Assembly (NCBI RefSeq): GCF_000970455.1
Contig: NZ_LAJG01000048.1
Span: forward strand, 186,001-250,000
Reading direction: 5' to 3'
Source of the DNA: Devosia soli
GTDB lineage: Bacteria > Pseudomonadota > Alphaproteobacteria > Rhizobiales > Devosiaceae
Length of the DNA: 64,000 nt
Part shown: one piece after another, positions 54,459-63,055 of the stretch
Numbering within the stretch: position 1 is the stretch's first letter
How the letters are laid out: every line of letters begins with the position of its first letter
Notes under the pieces: generated by a model
Told to the model about the DNA's origin: nothing
Seen by the model: the letters and a program-made list of their open reading frames with translations, nothing else
Database searches by the model: none
Position numbers and translations under genes: made by a program

Positions 54459-56728
54459 GACGGCCCGAGGCTTTTTCGCTGGTCCTGTTCTGCGGCCTTG
54501 CCATCGGCATGCTCGGGCTCGTCAATCGCGGCTGGAGCCAGCCTGCGCCCGAATTGCCGCCGCCCCTGGCCCCGGTCGCCATCGATCCTGTTACGGTGTC
54601 GCGCACGGGCGTTGCGCCCTTCATCGTCTCCCAGACTGAAGCGGCCCCCGCAACGCCCACCCCGGTCCAGACGATCATCGCAGCCCCGCCATCGCCACAG
54701 CCGGTGCTGACCGCACAGGCCGTGCCGCAGACGACCGCTTCAGGCGCGCCGGACGAAACGGCGCTGCGCTATTTCGCCCAGCAGGGCGACACCGTGCGCC
54801 TCCAGCGCGAGATCGAGCGCCTCCGCGCCCTCTACCCCAATTGGCAGCCGCCCGCCGACCCGCTAGCCAGCGATTTCACGCCCGACCAGGACATCATCAA
54901 GATCTGGGACCTCGTGACCGCCAGTGACTATGCCGGCGCCCGCGCCGCCATTGCCGACAAGCAGGCCAAGGACCCGGCCTTCGTTCCCACCGCCGACCTT
55001 CTTGAAACCATTTCGCGTGGCGAAGCGGGCGTCGAGCTGCGCGCCGCTTCCGACGCCGCCGATTACGCCAAGGTGATTTCCATCGCTGCCAATGCGCCGC
55101 AGCTCCTGACCTGTGCCAGCGTCGACAATCTCTGGCGCCTCGCCGAAGCCTTCGCCAAGACCGGCAACAAGCAGCGTGCCGTCGACGCTTATGGCTATGT
55201 GCTGACCAATTGCACCGATACCGGCGAGCGCTACGCCACCATGCAGAAGGCGATCGATCTGCTCGCTCGCGCCGACCTGGCCCCGCTCCTGGCGCTCGAA
55301 AAGACCGGCACCGATGGTGTCGGTGAATTCGAAGTCCTGCGCCTCGATCTTGCCCGGCGCGCCATCGCCGCCTCGCTCGAAGAAGGCGGCGAAAAGGCTC
55401 AGGCTGACGACGTCACCCGCCTCGCCAAGACCACCGAAACCAGCAAGAACCCCGACGATCTCCGGCTCCTTGGCTATTTCGAACTCGATCGCAATCAGCC
55501 CGACGATGCGCGCAAATATTTCGAAGCCGCGCTCGATGCCGATCCGTCCGCGGCGTCTGCCGAAGGTCTCGGTGTCGCGCTTCTCCAGCTCGAAGAGCCT
55601 ACCGAAGCTGAAGACATTCTTGCCGACTACAGCGACGAAAACGACACCATCAACCAGGTCTATCGCGATGCTGCGGCCGCCATGCTGGCGCTGCAGCCGC
55701 GGCCGACCATCAAGGACAATGTTCTTTCCCGCATCGTCAAGGCAGGTCTTGATGCACGCGACCCCGACATTGCCCAGGAGCTCGGCTGGTACGCCTATGC
55801 ATTCAACCAGCCGCAGACTGCCGTCGAATGGTTCGAAACCGCACTCGGCTGGCAGGCCGATCTCGAGCCTGCCGCCTATGGCCTGATGGTCGCGGCCAAC
55901 GCGCTGAATGACACCGCCAAGGTCGAAGAAATCCGCCGCACCTGGGGCAGCCGGTCGGTGCGTATCGCCCAGTTCGGCTCGGTGTCCGGCGCCACCTTCA
56001 ACGTGCCATTGCCCAAGCCTCGTCCGGTGCACGCGACCACTCAGGTGCAGCCGGTTCGTGTCGCTCAGGCGCAGCCTGTGGTTCAGGCCCAGCCTGTGGT
56101 TCAGGCCCAGCCTGTGGTTCAGGCCCAGCCTGTTGCGCAATATCGCGAAGCGGTCCCTGCCGCTGATCCCGGCAGTGGTGGCGGAGGCGGTGGTGACGGA
56201 TCGGGCGGCGGTTGCCAGGTTTACCGCCCGCCCATGAGCCTTTCCCCCTCAGCCGCACTTTCCCACGCCTGGTGCCTTATGGATCTCAACCGCCCCGCCC
56301 AGGCGGTTGATCATTTTCAGCGTGCGCTCGATTCAGCCAGCCAGTCGATCCGGAGCGACGCTGCCTATGGCCAGTCGCTCGCCTATATCCGGCTGGGCCT
56401 TGCTGACGAAGCCGCGGTCGCCGCAGCTGCTGCCCCGATTTCGGACAAGCGCGCCGTTGAGCTCGAAATCTCGATCCTCACCAAGAAGGCAACCAGCGCC
56501 TATGACATCGGCGAATATGCCATGGCGCTCAATCTTCTCGATCAGCGTGCTCACTACGCGCCCGAACGCAATGACCTCCTGACGCTGCGCGCCTGGTCCT
56601 ACTACCACCTCAAGCGCTATCGCGAAGCCGAGCGCATTTTCGAAGCCGTTGCCGCCACCGGCTACGGCGATGCTGTTGCAGGGCTCGACGCAGCCCGCTC
56701 GGCCTTGCGGAGTGCCGTTGGCTCATAG
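54455..56728 (+). CDS. bcsK: TPR protein of the cellulose operon, BcsK-like, without outer-membrane barrel
   Basis: 757 residues. An N-terminal signal/anchor segment (about 7-26) is followed by a Pro-rich linker, then helical TPR-like repeats to about residue 520 (for example DDLRLLGYFELDRNQPDDAR). A QAQPVV linker encoded by 18-bp tandem repeats and a Gly-rich stretch follow, then a second TPR block to the end. It lies where bcsC would be, but no beta-barrel follows the repeats, so it is not BcsC; rhizobial-type operons carry such a TPR protein, named BcsK as I recall. The outer-membrane exit for cellulose is therefore not encoded here. Gene symbol is tentative. Confidence 0.8.
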   Translation: MRRPEAFSLVLFCGLAIGMLGLVNRGWSQPAPELPPPLAPVAIDPVTVSRTGVAPFIVSQTEAAPATPTPVQTIIAAPPSPQPVLTAQAVPQTTASGAPDETALRYFAQQGDTVRLQREIERLRALYPNWQPPADPLASDFTPDQDIIKIWDLVTASDYAGARAAIADKQAKDPAFVPTADLLETISRGEAGVELRAASDAADYAKVISIAANAPQLLTCASVDNLWRLAEAFAKTGNKQRAVDAYGYVLTNCTDTGERYATMQKAIDLLARADLAPLLALEKTGTDGVGEFEVLRLDLARRAIAASLEEGGEKAQADDVTRLAKTTETSKNPDDLRLLGYFELDRNQPDDARKYFEAALDADPSAASAEGLGVALLQLEEPTEAEDILADYSDENDTINQVYRDAAAAMLALQPRPTIKDNVLSRIVKAGLDARDPDIAQELGWYAYAFNQPQTAVEWFETALGWQADLEPAAYGLMVAANALNDTAKVEEIRRTWGSRSVRIAQFGSVSGATFNVPLPKPRPVHATTQVQPVRVAQAQPVVQAQPVVQAQPVVQAQPVAQYREAVPAADPGSGGGGGGDGSGGGCQVYRPPMSLSPSAALSHAWCLMDLNRPAQAVDHFQRALDSASQSIRSDAAYGQSLAYIRLGLADEAAVAAAAAPISDKRAVELEISILTKKATSAYDIGEYAMALNLLDQRAHYAPERNDLLTLRAWSYYHLKRYREAERIFEAVAATGYGDAVAGLDAARSALRSAVGS
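56066..56137 (+). repeat. Four tandem 18-bp repeats inside the TPR gene
   Basis: Four units of CAGGCCCAGCCTGTGGTT (first and last diverged) encode QAQPVV repeats in the linker. The two middle units are identical, so copy number could vary by slippage without shifting the frame. Confidence 0.92.
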
Positions 56729-56761
56729 CGCCGCCGGCGGTTATGCTTACTACATAAAAGA

Positions 56762-56783
56762 ATGCCGGCCCGAAGGCCGGCAT
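56762..56783 (-). terminator. Rho-independent terminator of the copper operon
   Basis: Read on the minus strand: ATGCCGGCC-TTCG-GGCCGGCAT followed by TCTTTT, just after the stop of the SCO gene. The palindrome can also serve the plus-strand cellulose operon. Confidence 0.88.
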
Positions 56784-56788
56784 CTCGA

Positions 56789-57382
56789 TCAGCTTTCCGC
56801 CAGAAGCTTGCGGATTTTTGCCACCGCCGTTGCGGTATCTTCCCGATAGGCGATCGTTCCTTCGAAGTCGCCGTCCTTGTTGAGAAGAAACACCGACGCG
56901 GTATGGTCCATCGTGTAGTCGGTCCCTTCGAGCGGCACCTTCTTAAAGTAGATCGCCCAGGCTTTCGCTGCCTTCTCGATTTCCGCCACCGAGCCGGTCA
57001 CACCGGTCACATGACCAGTCCAGGAGACATAGTCGCCCACGATGTCGACTGTGTCGCGTTCCGGGTCGACCGTCACGAAGTAGGCCTTGAGGTCCTTTGC
57101 CTCATCGCCCAGCGCCTCATACCAGGCGGTCATTTCCGCCATGGTCGTCGGGCACACTTCCGGGCAATGCGTAAAGCCGAAGAAGAGAAGCGATGGATGC
57201 CCTTCGAGCGTCTGGCGGTTGAACGCTTCCCCGCTCGCCGTCACCAGTTGATACTCGCCCTGGCCGAGGCTTTGCGCCTGGCTCGGCCGGGTGAAAGCTG
57301 TATAGGCATAAAGCCCCGTCGCCCCGATCGCCACGACCGCGACCAGGGTCCAGAGCACCGTTCTGAGTGTCGTTAGCTTCAT
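56789..57382 (-). CDS. SCO1/SenC family copper chaperone
   Basis: 197 residues from ATG 57382 (GAGG site). An N-terminal membrane anchor (about 10-28) is followed by a thioredoxin-fold domain with FTHCPEVCP (the CxxxC copper-binding pair) and the conserved His in MDHTASVFLL. The YFVTVDPERD segment is typical. It delivers copper to cytochrome oxidase CuA or keeps it reduced. It is transcribed after a PCuAC chaperone, its usual partner. Confidence 0.94.
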   Translation of the reverse strand: MKLTTLRTVLWTLVAVVAIGATGLYAYTAFTRPSQAQSLGQGEYQLVTASGEAFNRQTLEGHPSLLFFGFTHCPEVCPTTMAEMTAWYEALGDEAKDLKAYFVTVDPERDTVDIVGDYVSWTGHVTGVTGSVAEIEKAAKAWAIYFKKVPLEGTDYTMDHTASVFLLNKDGDFEGTIAYREDTATAVAKIRKLLAES

Positions 57383-57389
57383 TTCGGCC

Positions 57390-57938
57390 TCAATGCGCCA
57401 TGCTGCCGTGATCGTGCGCGGGTGCATCGGCCGCTGCGCCGGCGGCAACGAGATCGAGTGTCACTTCGCCCGCCTTTTCAAAGGTCAGCGTCACCGAAAC
57501 CTTTTCGCCTTCCTTGATCGGACCATTGAGGCCCATGAACATGATGTGGTTGCCGCCCGGCTCGAGCGTCACCGTTTCGCCTGCGGGAATGGCAAGTCCA
57601 TCGACAAGCTGGCGCATCTTCATGACATCGCCTTCCATCGCCATTTCGTGGATCTGGGTGTCCTTGGCGATCGTGCTTGTTGCCGAAATCAGGCGGTCGT
57701 CTTCGGTGCCGGTATTCTTGATCGTCAGGAAGCCGCCGCCCACCGGCGCATTGGGCAGGGTGGCGCGGGTGAACGGACCCGAGATTTCAAGATCGCCGAC
57801 CGTCACGGCGTCGCAGCCCGAGTGTTCGGTTTGCGCGGCGTCGTCGGTATGCTGATGGCCCTCATGGGCAATGACGGGAGCGGCGACAGTCAAAGTGAGC
57901 GCAGAAACAAGGGCAAAAAGAGAAGAACGGAGTGTCAT
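57390..57938 (-). CDS. Periplasmic copper chaperone PCu(A)C
   Basis: 182 residues with a signal peptide ending VIA-HE near residue 25. A His-rich start (HEGHQHTDD) is followed by the PCuAC domain with IHEM, MKMR and GGNHIMFMGL, which hold the H(M)x10Mx21HxM copper ligands. A C-terminal tail (HDHGSMAH) adds another His/Met site. It captures Cu(I) in the periplasm and passes it to oxidase assembly, together with the SCO protein encoded 8 bases downstream. Confidence 0.93.
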   Translation of the reverse strand: MTLRSSLFALVSALTLTVAAPVIAHEGHQHTDDAAQTEHSGCDAVTVGDLEISGPFTRATLPNAPVGGGFLTIKNTGTEDDRLISATSTIAKDTQIHEMAMEGDVMKMRQLVDGLAIPAGETVTLEPGGNHIMFMGLNGPIKEGEKVSVTLTFEKAGEVTLDLVAAGAAADAPAHDHGSMAH

Positions 57939-58014
57939 CTGAAATTCCAATAGGCCGCAGCACCCAAAAGGGTCTTCATAGGGCCAGTTATGAGAAGAAT
58001 GGGGGATGGAGCGC

Positions 58015-58398
58015 TCAGGCGAGCGCTGGCGGTGCCCTTGGAATGCCCGGATGCGCGCTTGGCGCGGCGGGAACATCGGCCCTCTCGGTCCCATAGACGA
58101 CGTTGATCGCCGTCAACAGCGGCGCGTCGAAATTGCTCTCGACGGAAACAGCTGCGAGCTCGAACTTGGCGACACCCGTCAGCGGGCATTTGGCGGCAAG
58201 CGGAGTTTCGTCCTGCCGATCATCGCTGACCGAGGTACAGACCGAAAAGGACGAGGTCGATTCAAAGCCGAGTCGCGCCAGATCCTTTTGGAGGCCACTG
58301 ACCTGATGCAGCGGCGCGAGGAGCACGAGCATATAGATCGCCAGCACCGCAAAGGCGGCGCCCACTTCCCTGGCGATATGATGCATCCGGATCGGCAT
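58015..58398 (-). CDS. Small membrane protein of the copper locus (DUF2946-like)
   Basis: 127 residues, GAGG site before the start. One N-terminal hydrophobic segment (about 11-31) is followed by a soluble part with two cysteines (SVCTSV and AKCPLTG) and a Pro/Ala-rich end. Position just upstream of PCuAC and SCO resembles the small DUF2946-type proteins often found near copper genes, but the family match is uncertain. No CxxC or Met-rich motif is seen. Confidence 0.6.
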   Translation of the reverse strand: MPIRMHHIAREVGAAFAVLAIYMLVLLAPLHQVSGLQKDLARLGFESTSSFSVCTSVSDDRQDETPLAAKCPLTGVAKFELAAVSVESNFDAPLLTAINVVYGTERADVPAAPSAHPGIPRAPPALA

Positions 58399-58522
58399 CG
58401 TGTTCCTCGATCTGGTCTTGAGCTACACGCACCCCAAATCCATTGCAAGCTGCGCAGTGTCGCACCGCCCTGATGCGCGCAGCGAAATCGCACGACCCAC
58501 CAACCGGGCCGGCCTTATCGGG

Positions 58523-59407
58523 CTAGCCCTTCACCCCGGCAGAAAGCATGATGGCCTGCGTCACCCGACGCTGGAAAATCAGGTAGACCACCGCCACCGG
58601 CAGGCCCGCCACGACCGCCGAGGCCATGAGCTTGCCATAGACGATGCCATAGGCGTCTTTCACCTGCGTGATCCCGACCGGCACGGTCATCGTCGCCTCG
58701 CCCGTCGCCGCCAGGAAGGGCCAGAGGAAGCTGTTCCAAGCGCCGATGAAGGTGATGATGGCCAGGGAGGCGGTAACGCCCCAATTCATCGGCAGGTAGA
58801 TGCGGAAGAGGATCTTCAAATGTCCCGCCGAGTCCATCTGCGCGGCCTCGCGAAACTCCTTGGGCACCGAGTCGAAGAACTGCTTGTAGACGATGATTAC
58901 AACCGGCACGATTAACTGCGGCAGGATGATGCCGGCCCAGGTGTTGAGGAGCTTGAACTGCGCCATCAACACGAAGTGGTTCACGATCAGCGCCTGCATC
59001 GGCACCATGAAACAGGCGAGGATCAGCACATAGATCACCCGCCGTCCGGGAAAATCGAGCTGGCTCAGCGCATAGGCGCAGCCGGCCGAGGAGACGATGA
59101 CGAGCGCGGTGATGATCAGCGAGGTCACCATCGAGTTGATGTACCAGATGCCGATATTGGTGTTGTTCCAGATGTGGATATAGCTGTCGAACACCACCCG
59201 ATTGGGGATCAGCGAATTGCTCCCCGAAATGACTTCGCCATCGGGTTTGATCGAGGTGATCACCGCCCAATAGATCGGGAAGAACGACGCGAGCGCGACA
59301 AGGATGGTAATCGCCGTCAGCGCCAGCCCGATCACATCGATGGGGCCATCGCCCCGGCTGCGCGCGGCAGCGACCGCCTCGCGATTGGGAAGGGCTTCGG
59401 CGCTCAT
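58523..59407 (-). CDS. Carbohydrate ABC transporter permease, MalG-type
   Basis: 294 residues with six membrane segments. The EAA loop that docks the ATPase is FREAAQMDSAGHLKILFRIYLPM-like, near residue 195, with Asp-Ser-Ala-Gly. The final FQRRVTQAIMLSAGVKG is the usual end of MalG-like permeases. It is the last gene of a minus-strand importer operon and overlaps the partner permease by 4 bases. Confidence 0.93.
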   Translation of the reverse strand: MSAEALPNREAVAAARSRGDGPIDVIGLALTAITILVALASFFPIYWAVITSIKPDGEVISGSNSLIPNRVVFDSYIHIWNNTNIGIWYINSMVTSLIITALVIVSSAGCAYALSQLDFPGRRVIYVLILACFMVPMQALIVNHFVLMAQFKLLNTWAGIILPQLIVPVVIIVYKQFFDSVPKEFREAAQMDSAGHLKILFRIYLPMNWGVTASLAIITFIGAWNSFLWPFLAATGEATMTVPVGITQVKDAYGIVYGKLMASAVVAGLPVAVVYLIFQRRVTQAIMLSAGVKG

Positions 59408-60285
59408 TTCTCACCTCTCGCGCGCAAGACTTGGTACTGCAGCACCGACAGGACGATGATCATCAGGAACAGCAGCATGGCGGCCGTTGCGGCCTCGCCG
59501 CCCTTGTTCTGCTGGAAGGCGAGCTTATAGACATATTGCACCAGCGTGATCGTCGCGTCCTGCCGCCCACCGATCGAGAACAGATAGACCTGATCGAAAA
59601 TTTTTAGCTGCGCGATGAGCTGGATGGTCAGCACCAGCGCCGTCACCGGCCAGATCAGCGGCCAGGTGATTTTTTGAAATTGCCGCCACCGCCCGGCACT
59701 ATCGAGCGATGCCGCTTCGTAGATCTCGGGCGAGATGTTTCTCAAGCCCGCGATGAACAGCAGGATATTGAAACCCATGGTCCACCAGAGGGTGACGAAG
59801 GCGACCGTGGGCATGAAGAGGGGAATGGTGCGCGTCAGCGAAATTGGCTGGCCGCCATTAAAGAGCGCCACAAGCCCCTGTACCAGCCCATACTGCACGT
59901 CGATGATCCAGTTCCAGGTGAGGAACACCACCGAGACCGGTAGGATATAGGGCAGGAAGAAACAGGCGAGCACGAAGCCCTGCACCGGACCCTTGAGCCG
60001 GTTCACCGCCATGGCGATGACAAGCGAAACGAGCGTATTGGGAATAACCGTCAGCAACACGAAATAAGCCGTGTTCCAGAACGCCTGATGGAAAAGCTTG
60101 TGGCTGAGAATTTTGACATAGTTATCCCAGCCCACCCAGTCGCCCGTCCCGATCAACGGCGCCTTGGTAAAGCTGAGCATGGCCATCTGGATCGTTGGCC
60201 AGACGAACAGCGCCCCATAGATGAGCACGAACGGGCCCACCAGGATCAGCGCCACCAGATATTCCTGCCGTTTATCCCTGAGCAT
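59404..60285 (-). CDS. Carbohydrate ABC transporter permease, MalF-type
   Basis: 293 residues with six membrane segments. The EAA loop reads YEAASLDSAGRWRQFQKITWPL near residue 200, and the N-terminal LVGPFVLIYGALFVWP is typical of MalF/UgpA-type subunits. It pairs with the downstream MalG-type protein. A 210-base repeat-filled gap separates it from the binding protein. Confidence 0.93.
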   Translation of the reverse strand: MLRDKRQEYLVALILVGPFVLIYGALFVWPTIQMAMLSFTKAPLIGTGDWVGWDNYVKILSHKLFHQAFWNTAYFVLLTVIPNTLVSLVIAMAVNRLKGPVQGFVLACFFLPYILPVSVVFLTWNWIIDVQYGLVQGLVALFNGGQPISLTRTIPLFMPTVAFVTLWWTMGFNILLFIAGLRNISPEIYEAASLDSAGRWRQFQKITWPLIWPVTALVLTIQLIAQLKIFDQVYLFSIGGRQDATITLVQYVYKLAFQQNKGGEAATAAMLLFLMIIVLSVLQYQVLRARGEK

Positions 60286-60495
60286 CTTTTTGGGCCTCCG
60301 ATTCCGTCACAAGCACCAGCGGGCACCTCCCCCTTGATGGGGGAGGTTGGGAGGGGGTGACATGAGCCACGATCCCGTGGCCTAAGCCCCCTCCCAAATC
60401 ATCCACCGCTCCCCTTTCCCTTCTCCCCTGAGGGGAGAAGGTGGCCCGAAGGGCCGGATGAGGGGTTCGGATTTTCAGCAGAGCGTGGAAGCCGG
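60286..60495. repeat. Repeat-filled gap between binding-protein and permease genes
   Basis: Contains a family B palindrome (60326-60359, CCTCCCCC...GGGGGAGG) and a family A element (60409-60470, TTCTCCCCTGAGGGGAGAA then GGCCCGAAGGGCC). Both are strong RNA hairpins within the operon. As with REP elements in mal operons, they could protect the upstream message or attenuate read-through, giving more binding protein than permease. Confidence 0.75.
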
Positions 60496-61770
60496 TTAAA
60501 GCTGCCCGTTCAAATCATCCCGCATCTGCTGGGCAGCATCGGCGGGCTCGATTTCACCCGTGGTGGCTGGATTGATGTAGTTGCTCCAGGCATCGCCGAG
60601 CGGCGCGGCGGGACCGGCGAGCACGGTGCGCGGATCGAACACAGCCGTATCGGCAAAGCCGGCATAATCGGACTGCGGCTTCAGCGCCTGGAATTCAGCG
60701 CTTTCACGCACCGCATTGAAAGCCGGGATATGGCCCGCACCAGCCCAATCGAGCGAATGCTGGTCCATCCAGGCGATCACCTTCATCACCGCCGCGCGCT
60801 TTTCGGCATCGGCTTCCTTGCCGGCATTGGCGGGAATGACGAAGGCATGCGAGTCAGACCATGCAGCCTTGTTCTCGAACAGCGTCGGCAGTTCGACCGC
60901 GCCCCATTCGAAGAGTTCACCCTTGGCATGGAGATCGACCATGGTCGGGATTTCCCAATTGCCCATGATGAAGAACGGCGACTGGCCCGAGGTAAAGAGC
61001 GCCAGCGCCGCCGGGCTTTCCACCTGCACCGGCGTATAGCCGCTATCGACCCAGCCCTTCACCACGTCGATGGCATTGGTGAGCTTGGTGACGTCCTCGT
61101 CCGTCGGGAAGAAACCACCAGCTGCTTCATCGAACATCGTCCCGCCCTGCTGGCCGAACAACGAGTAGATGGTGCGGTAGCGATCGCCCGTCGGGGTCGA
61201 AATGCCGTATTTCCCGTCCTTGGTGAAGTCAGCCAGGATCTTGTTGAAATTTTCGAGCCCATCAAGGCCCTTGGGCAGGCCATCCTCGCCGATCAAGCCA
61301 GCTTCGGCGAGCATATCCTTGTTATAATAGAGAATGAGCCCGTGCTGATCGAACGGCACGGCATAGCGCGTGCCATCGACCTTGCCGGCATCGGACGCAG
61401 CGGTCGTAAAGTCCGCATCCGAAATTCCGGCGCCAGACATATCCTCGTCGGTAATTTCAGAGAGCGTGCCGCTATCGACGGCCAACGGAATGCGGCTCAA
61501 ATGATAGGTCGCGATATCGGGCCCTTCCCCGATCGCTGCCGAGGTCTGGAGCTTGGTATAGAACGGCGTGCCCCATTCGAGCGTCGTGTTCTCGATGGTG
61601 ATCTCGCCCTGGTGCTCGGTGTTGAATTGGTCGATCAGCGCCTTCATGCGCACGCCGTCGCCGCCGGCGAGAAAATCCCACCAGACTACATTCTGCTGGG
61701 CCGCAGCGGCATGGGTCAGCGCCATCAGCGCCGTCGACACCAAAGCCAGTCGCTTCAAAGTCTGTTTCAT
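60496..61770 (-). CDS. Periplasmic sugar-binding protein of the ABC importer
   Basis: 424 residues from the ATG with a GAGGAAAG site; a longer frame adds 12 residues over the upstream palindrome. A signal peptide ends AAA-QQ near residue 25. The fold is that of family-1 solute-binding proteins (VVWWDFLAGGDG at the start, YAVPFDQHGLILYYNKDML in the hinge region, SGQSPFFIMGNWEI later). It probably binds an oligosaccharide or a glycoside; the ligand cannot be read. Confidence 0.92.
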   Translation of the reverse strand: MKQTLKRLALVSTALMALTHAAAAQQNVVWWDFLAGGDGVRMKALIDQFNTEHQGEITIENTTLEWGTPFYTKLQTSAAIGEGPDIATYHLSRIPLAVDSGTLSEITDEDMSGAGISDADFTTAASDAGKVDGTRYAVPFDQHGLILYYNKDMLAEAGLIGEDGLPKGLDGLENFNKILADFTKDGKYGISTPTGDRYRTIYSLFGQQGGTMFDEAAGGFFPTDEDVTKLTNAIDVVKGWVDSGYTPVQVESPAALALFTSGQSPFFIMGNWEIPTMVDLHAKGELFEWGAVELPTLFENKAAWSDSHAFVIPANAGKEADAEKRAAVMKVIAWMDQHSLDWAGAGHIPAFNAVRESAEFQALKPQSDYAGFADTAVFDPRTVLAGPAAPLGDAWSNYINPATTGEIEPADAAQQMRDDLNGQL

Positions 61771-61791
61771 ACTTTCCTCCCAAACATGCCC

Positions 61792-61803
61792 AATGCATGC
61801 ATT
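61792..61803. promoter_or_regulatory. Perfect 12-bp palindrome upstream of the binding-protein gene
   Basis: AATGCATGCATT, 22 bases upstream of the start codon. Size and symmetry fit half-site pairs of LacI-family operators, but it lacks their usual central CG, so this is only a candidate. Confidence 0.3.
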
Positions 61804-61845
61804 CATCCGGCCGGGCGCTTGTTGTTTTCCCGGCGGAAACTTTCC

Positions 61846-62928
61846 TCAGTCAGCGTGATAGGCCTTCCCCTCGGCATCGAAGAGATGGACGGCCGAGCCA
61901 TCCACCTTGAGCCGCACCGGCTGACCCGCTTCGAGCGTCGACTTGCCGATATCGTCGCCGACGACCACCGTCCCGTCCTCGAGCCGTGTATGGATCAGCG
62001 TCCGGTCCCCCAGACGCTCGACGAGCGCAATGGTCCCCGAGACCTCGCCATCGGGCGCGACGCGCAAGGCATCGGGCCGCACGCCAAAAGTCAGCCCCTG
62101 CCCCAAAGTCGGCGCCAGCGATGTCGGAATAGTTGTCGCAATCCGCGTGCCGCCCGCTGTCACCACCACCCGCCCGCCCTCATCGGCGAGCACTGTCACG
62201 GGCAAAAAGTTCATCGAGGGAGAGCCGACAAAGGTCGCGACGAACCGGCTCGCGGGCTTGGAATAGACCTCCATCGGCGTGCCGATCTGCTCAACCTTGC
62301 GATTGTTCATGACGACGATCCGGCTCGCCAGCGTCATCGCCTCGGTCTGGTCATGGGTCACAAAAATCATCGTCGTGCCGATGCGCTGATGCAGCTGCGC
62401 CAGCTCCACCCGTGTCCGCACCCGCAGTCCTGCATCGAGATTGGAAAGCGGCTCATCGAGCAAAAACGCCTTGGGCTCGCGCACGATGGCGCGGCCAATC
62501 GCAACGCGCTGCCGCTGCCCCCCAGAAAGCTGCGCCGGCCGGCGATCGAGCAGCGCCGTAATCTCGAGCATCCGCGCGGCCTCATCGACCCGCCGCGCAA
62601 TTTCCGACTTGTCGGTGCCGATGTTCTCGAGCCCGAAGCTCATATTCTGGCGCACCGTCATATGCGGATAGAGCGCATAATTCTGAAACACCATGGCCAC
62701 TTCGCGCTGGTTGGGCGGCAGCTGGTCGACGCGCTTGTCCCCGATATGGATTTCGCCCGCATTGACCGCCTCGAGCCCGGCGATCATCCGCAATAGCGTC
62801 GATTTCCCGCAGCCCGAAGGCCCGAGGAAAACGATGAACTCGCCGGAGCGGATATGCATGCTGACGCTATCGAGCACCTGCACGGCGCCATAGGACTTGC
62901 TGACATCCCGAAGGACGATATCGGCCAT
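61846..62928 (-). CDS. Sugar ABC transporter ATPase (MalK/UgpC type)
   Basis: 360 residues. Walker A GPSGCGKST near 36, Q-loop QNYALYPHM near 80, signature LSGGQRQRV near 134, Walker B AFLLDEPLSNLD near 152 and switch His VTHDQTEA near 190 are all present. A C-terminal TOBE/MalK regulatory domain (about 240-355) includes GVRPDALR and GDRTLIH. It powers import through the two permeases. Confidence 0.95.
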   Translation of the reverse strand: MADIVLRDVSKSYGAVQVLDSVSMHIRSGEFIVFLGPSGCGKSTLLRMIAGLEAVNAGEIHIGDKRVDQLPPNQREVAMVFQNYALYPHMTVRQNMSFGLENIGTDKSEIARRVDEAARMLEITALLDRRPAQLSGGQRQRVAIGRAIVREPKAFLLDEPLSNLDAGLRVRTRVELAQLHQRIGTTMIFVTHDQTEAMTLASRIVVMNNRKVEQIGTPMEVYSKPASRFVATFVGSPSMNFLPVTVLADEGGRVVVTAGGTRIATTIPTSLAPTLGQGLTFGVRPDALRVAPDGEVSGTIALVERLGDRTLIHTRLEDGTVVVGDDIGKSTLEAGQPVRLKVDGSAVHLFDAEGKAYHAD

Positions 62929-62997
62929 TCTTTCCTCCTCCTCGTCAGACCAGCGCAGCTTTGCTGTCTTCTGGTCATCAGGCTGGCTCTCGCCATA

Positions 62998-63043
62998 CCC
63001 TCATCCGCGCCGTCGGGGCACCTTCTCCCGTAAGGGGAGAAGG
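62998..63043 (-). repeat. Dispersed palindromic repeat, family A, copy 3 (inverted)
   Basis: CCCTCATCCG...CCTTCTCCC-GTAA-GGGGAGAAGG, the reverse orientation of the copies at 41681 and 60409. It fills the gap between the GH2-like gene and the ATPase gene. Confidence 0.7.
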
Positions 63044-63055
63044 CTGCATCGTGGC

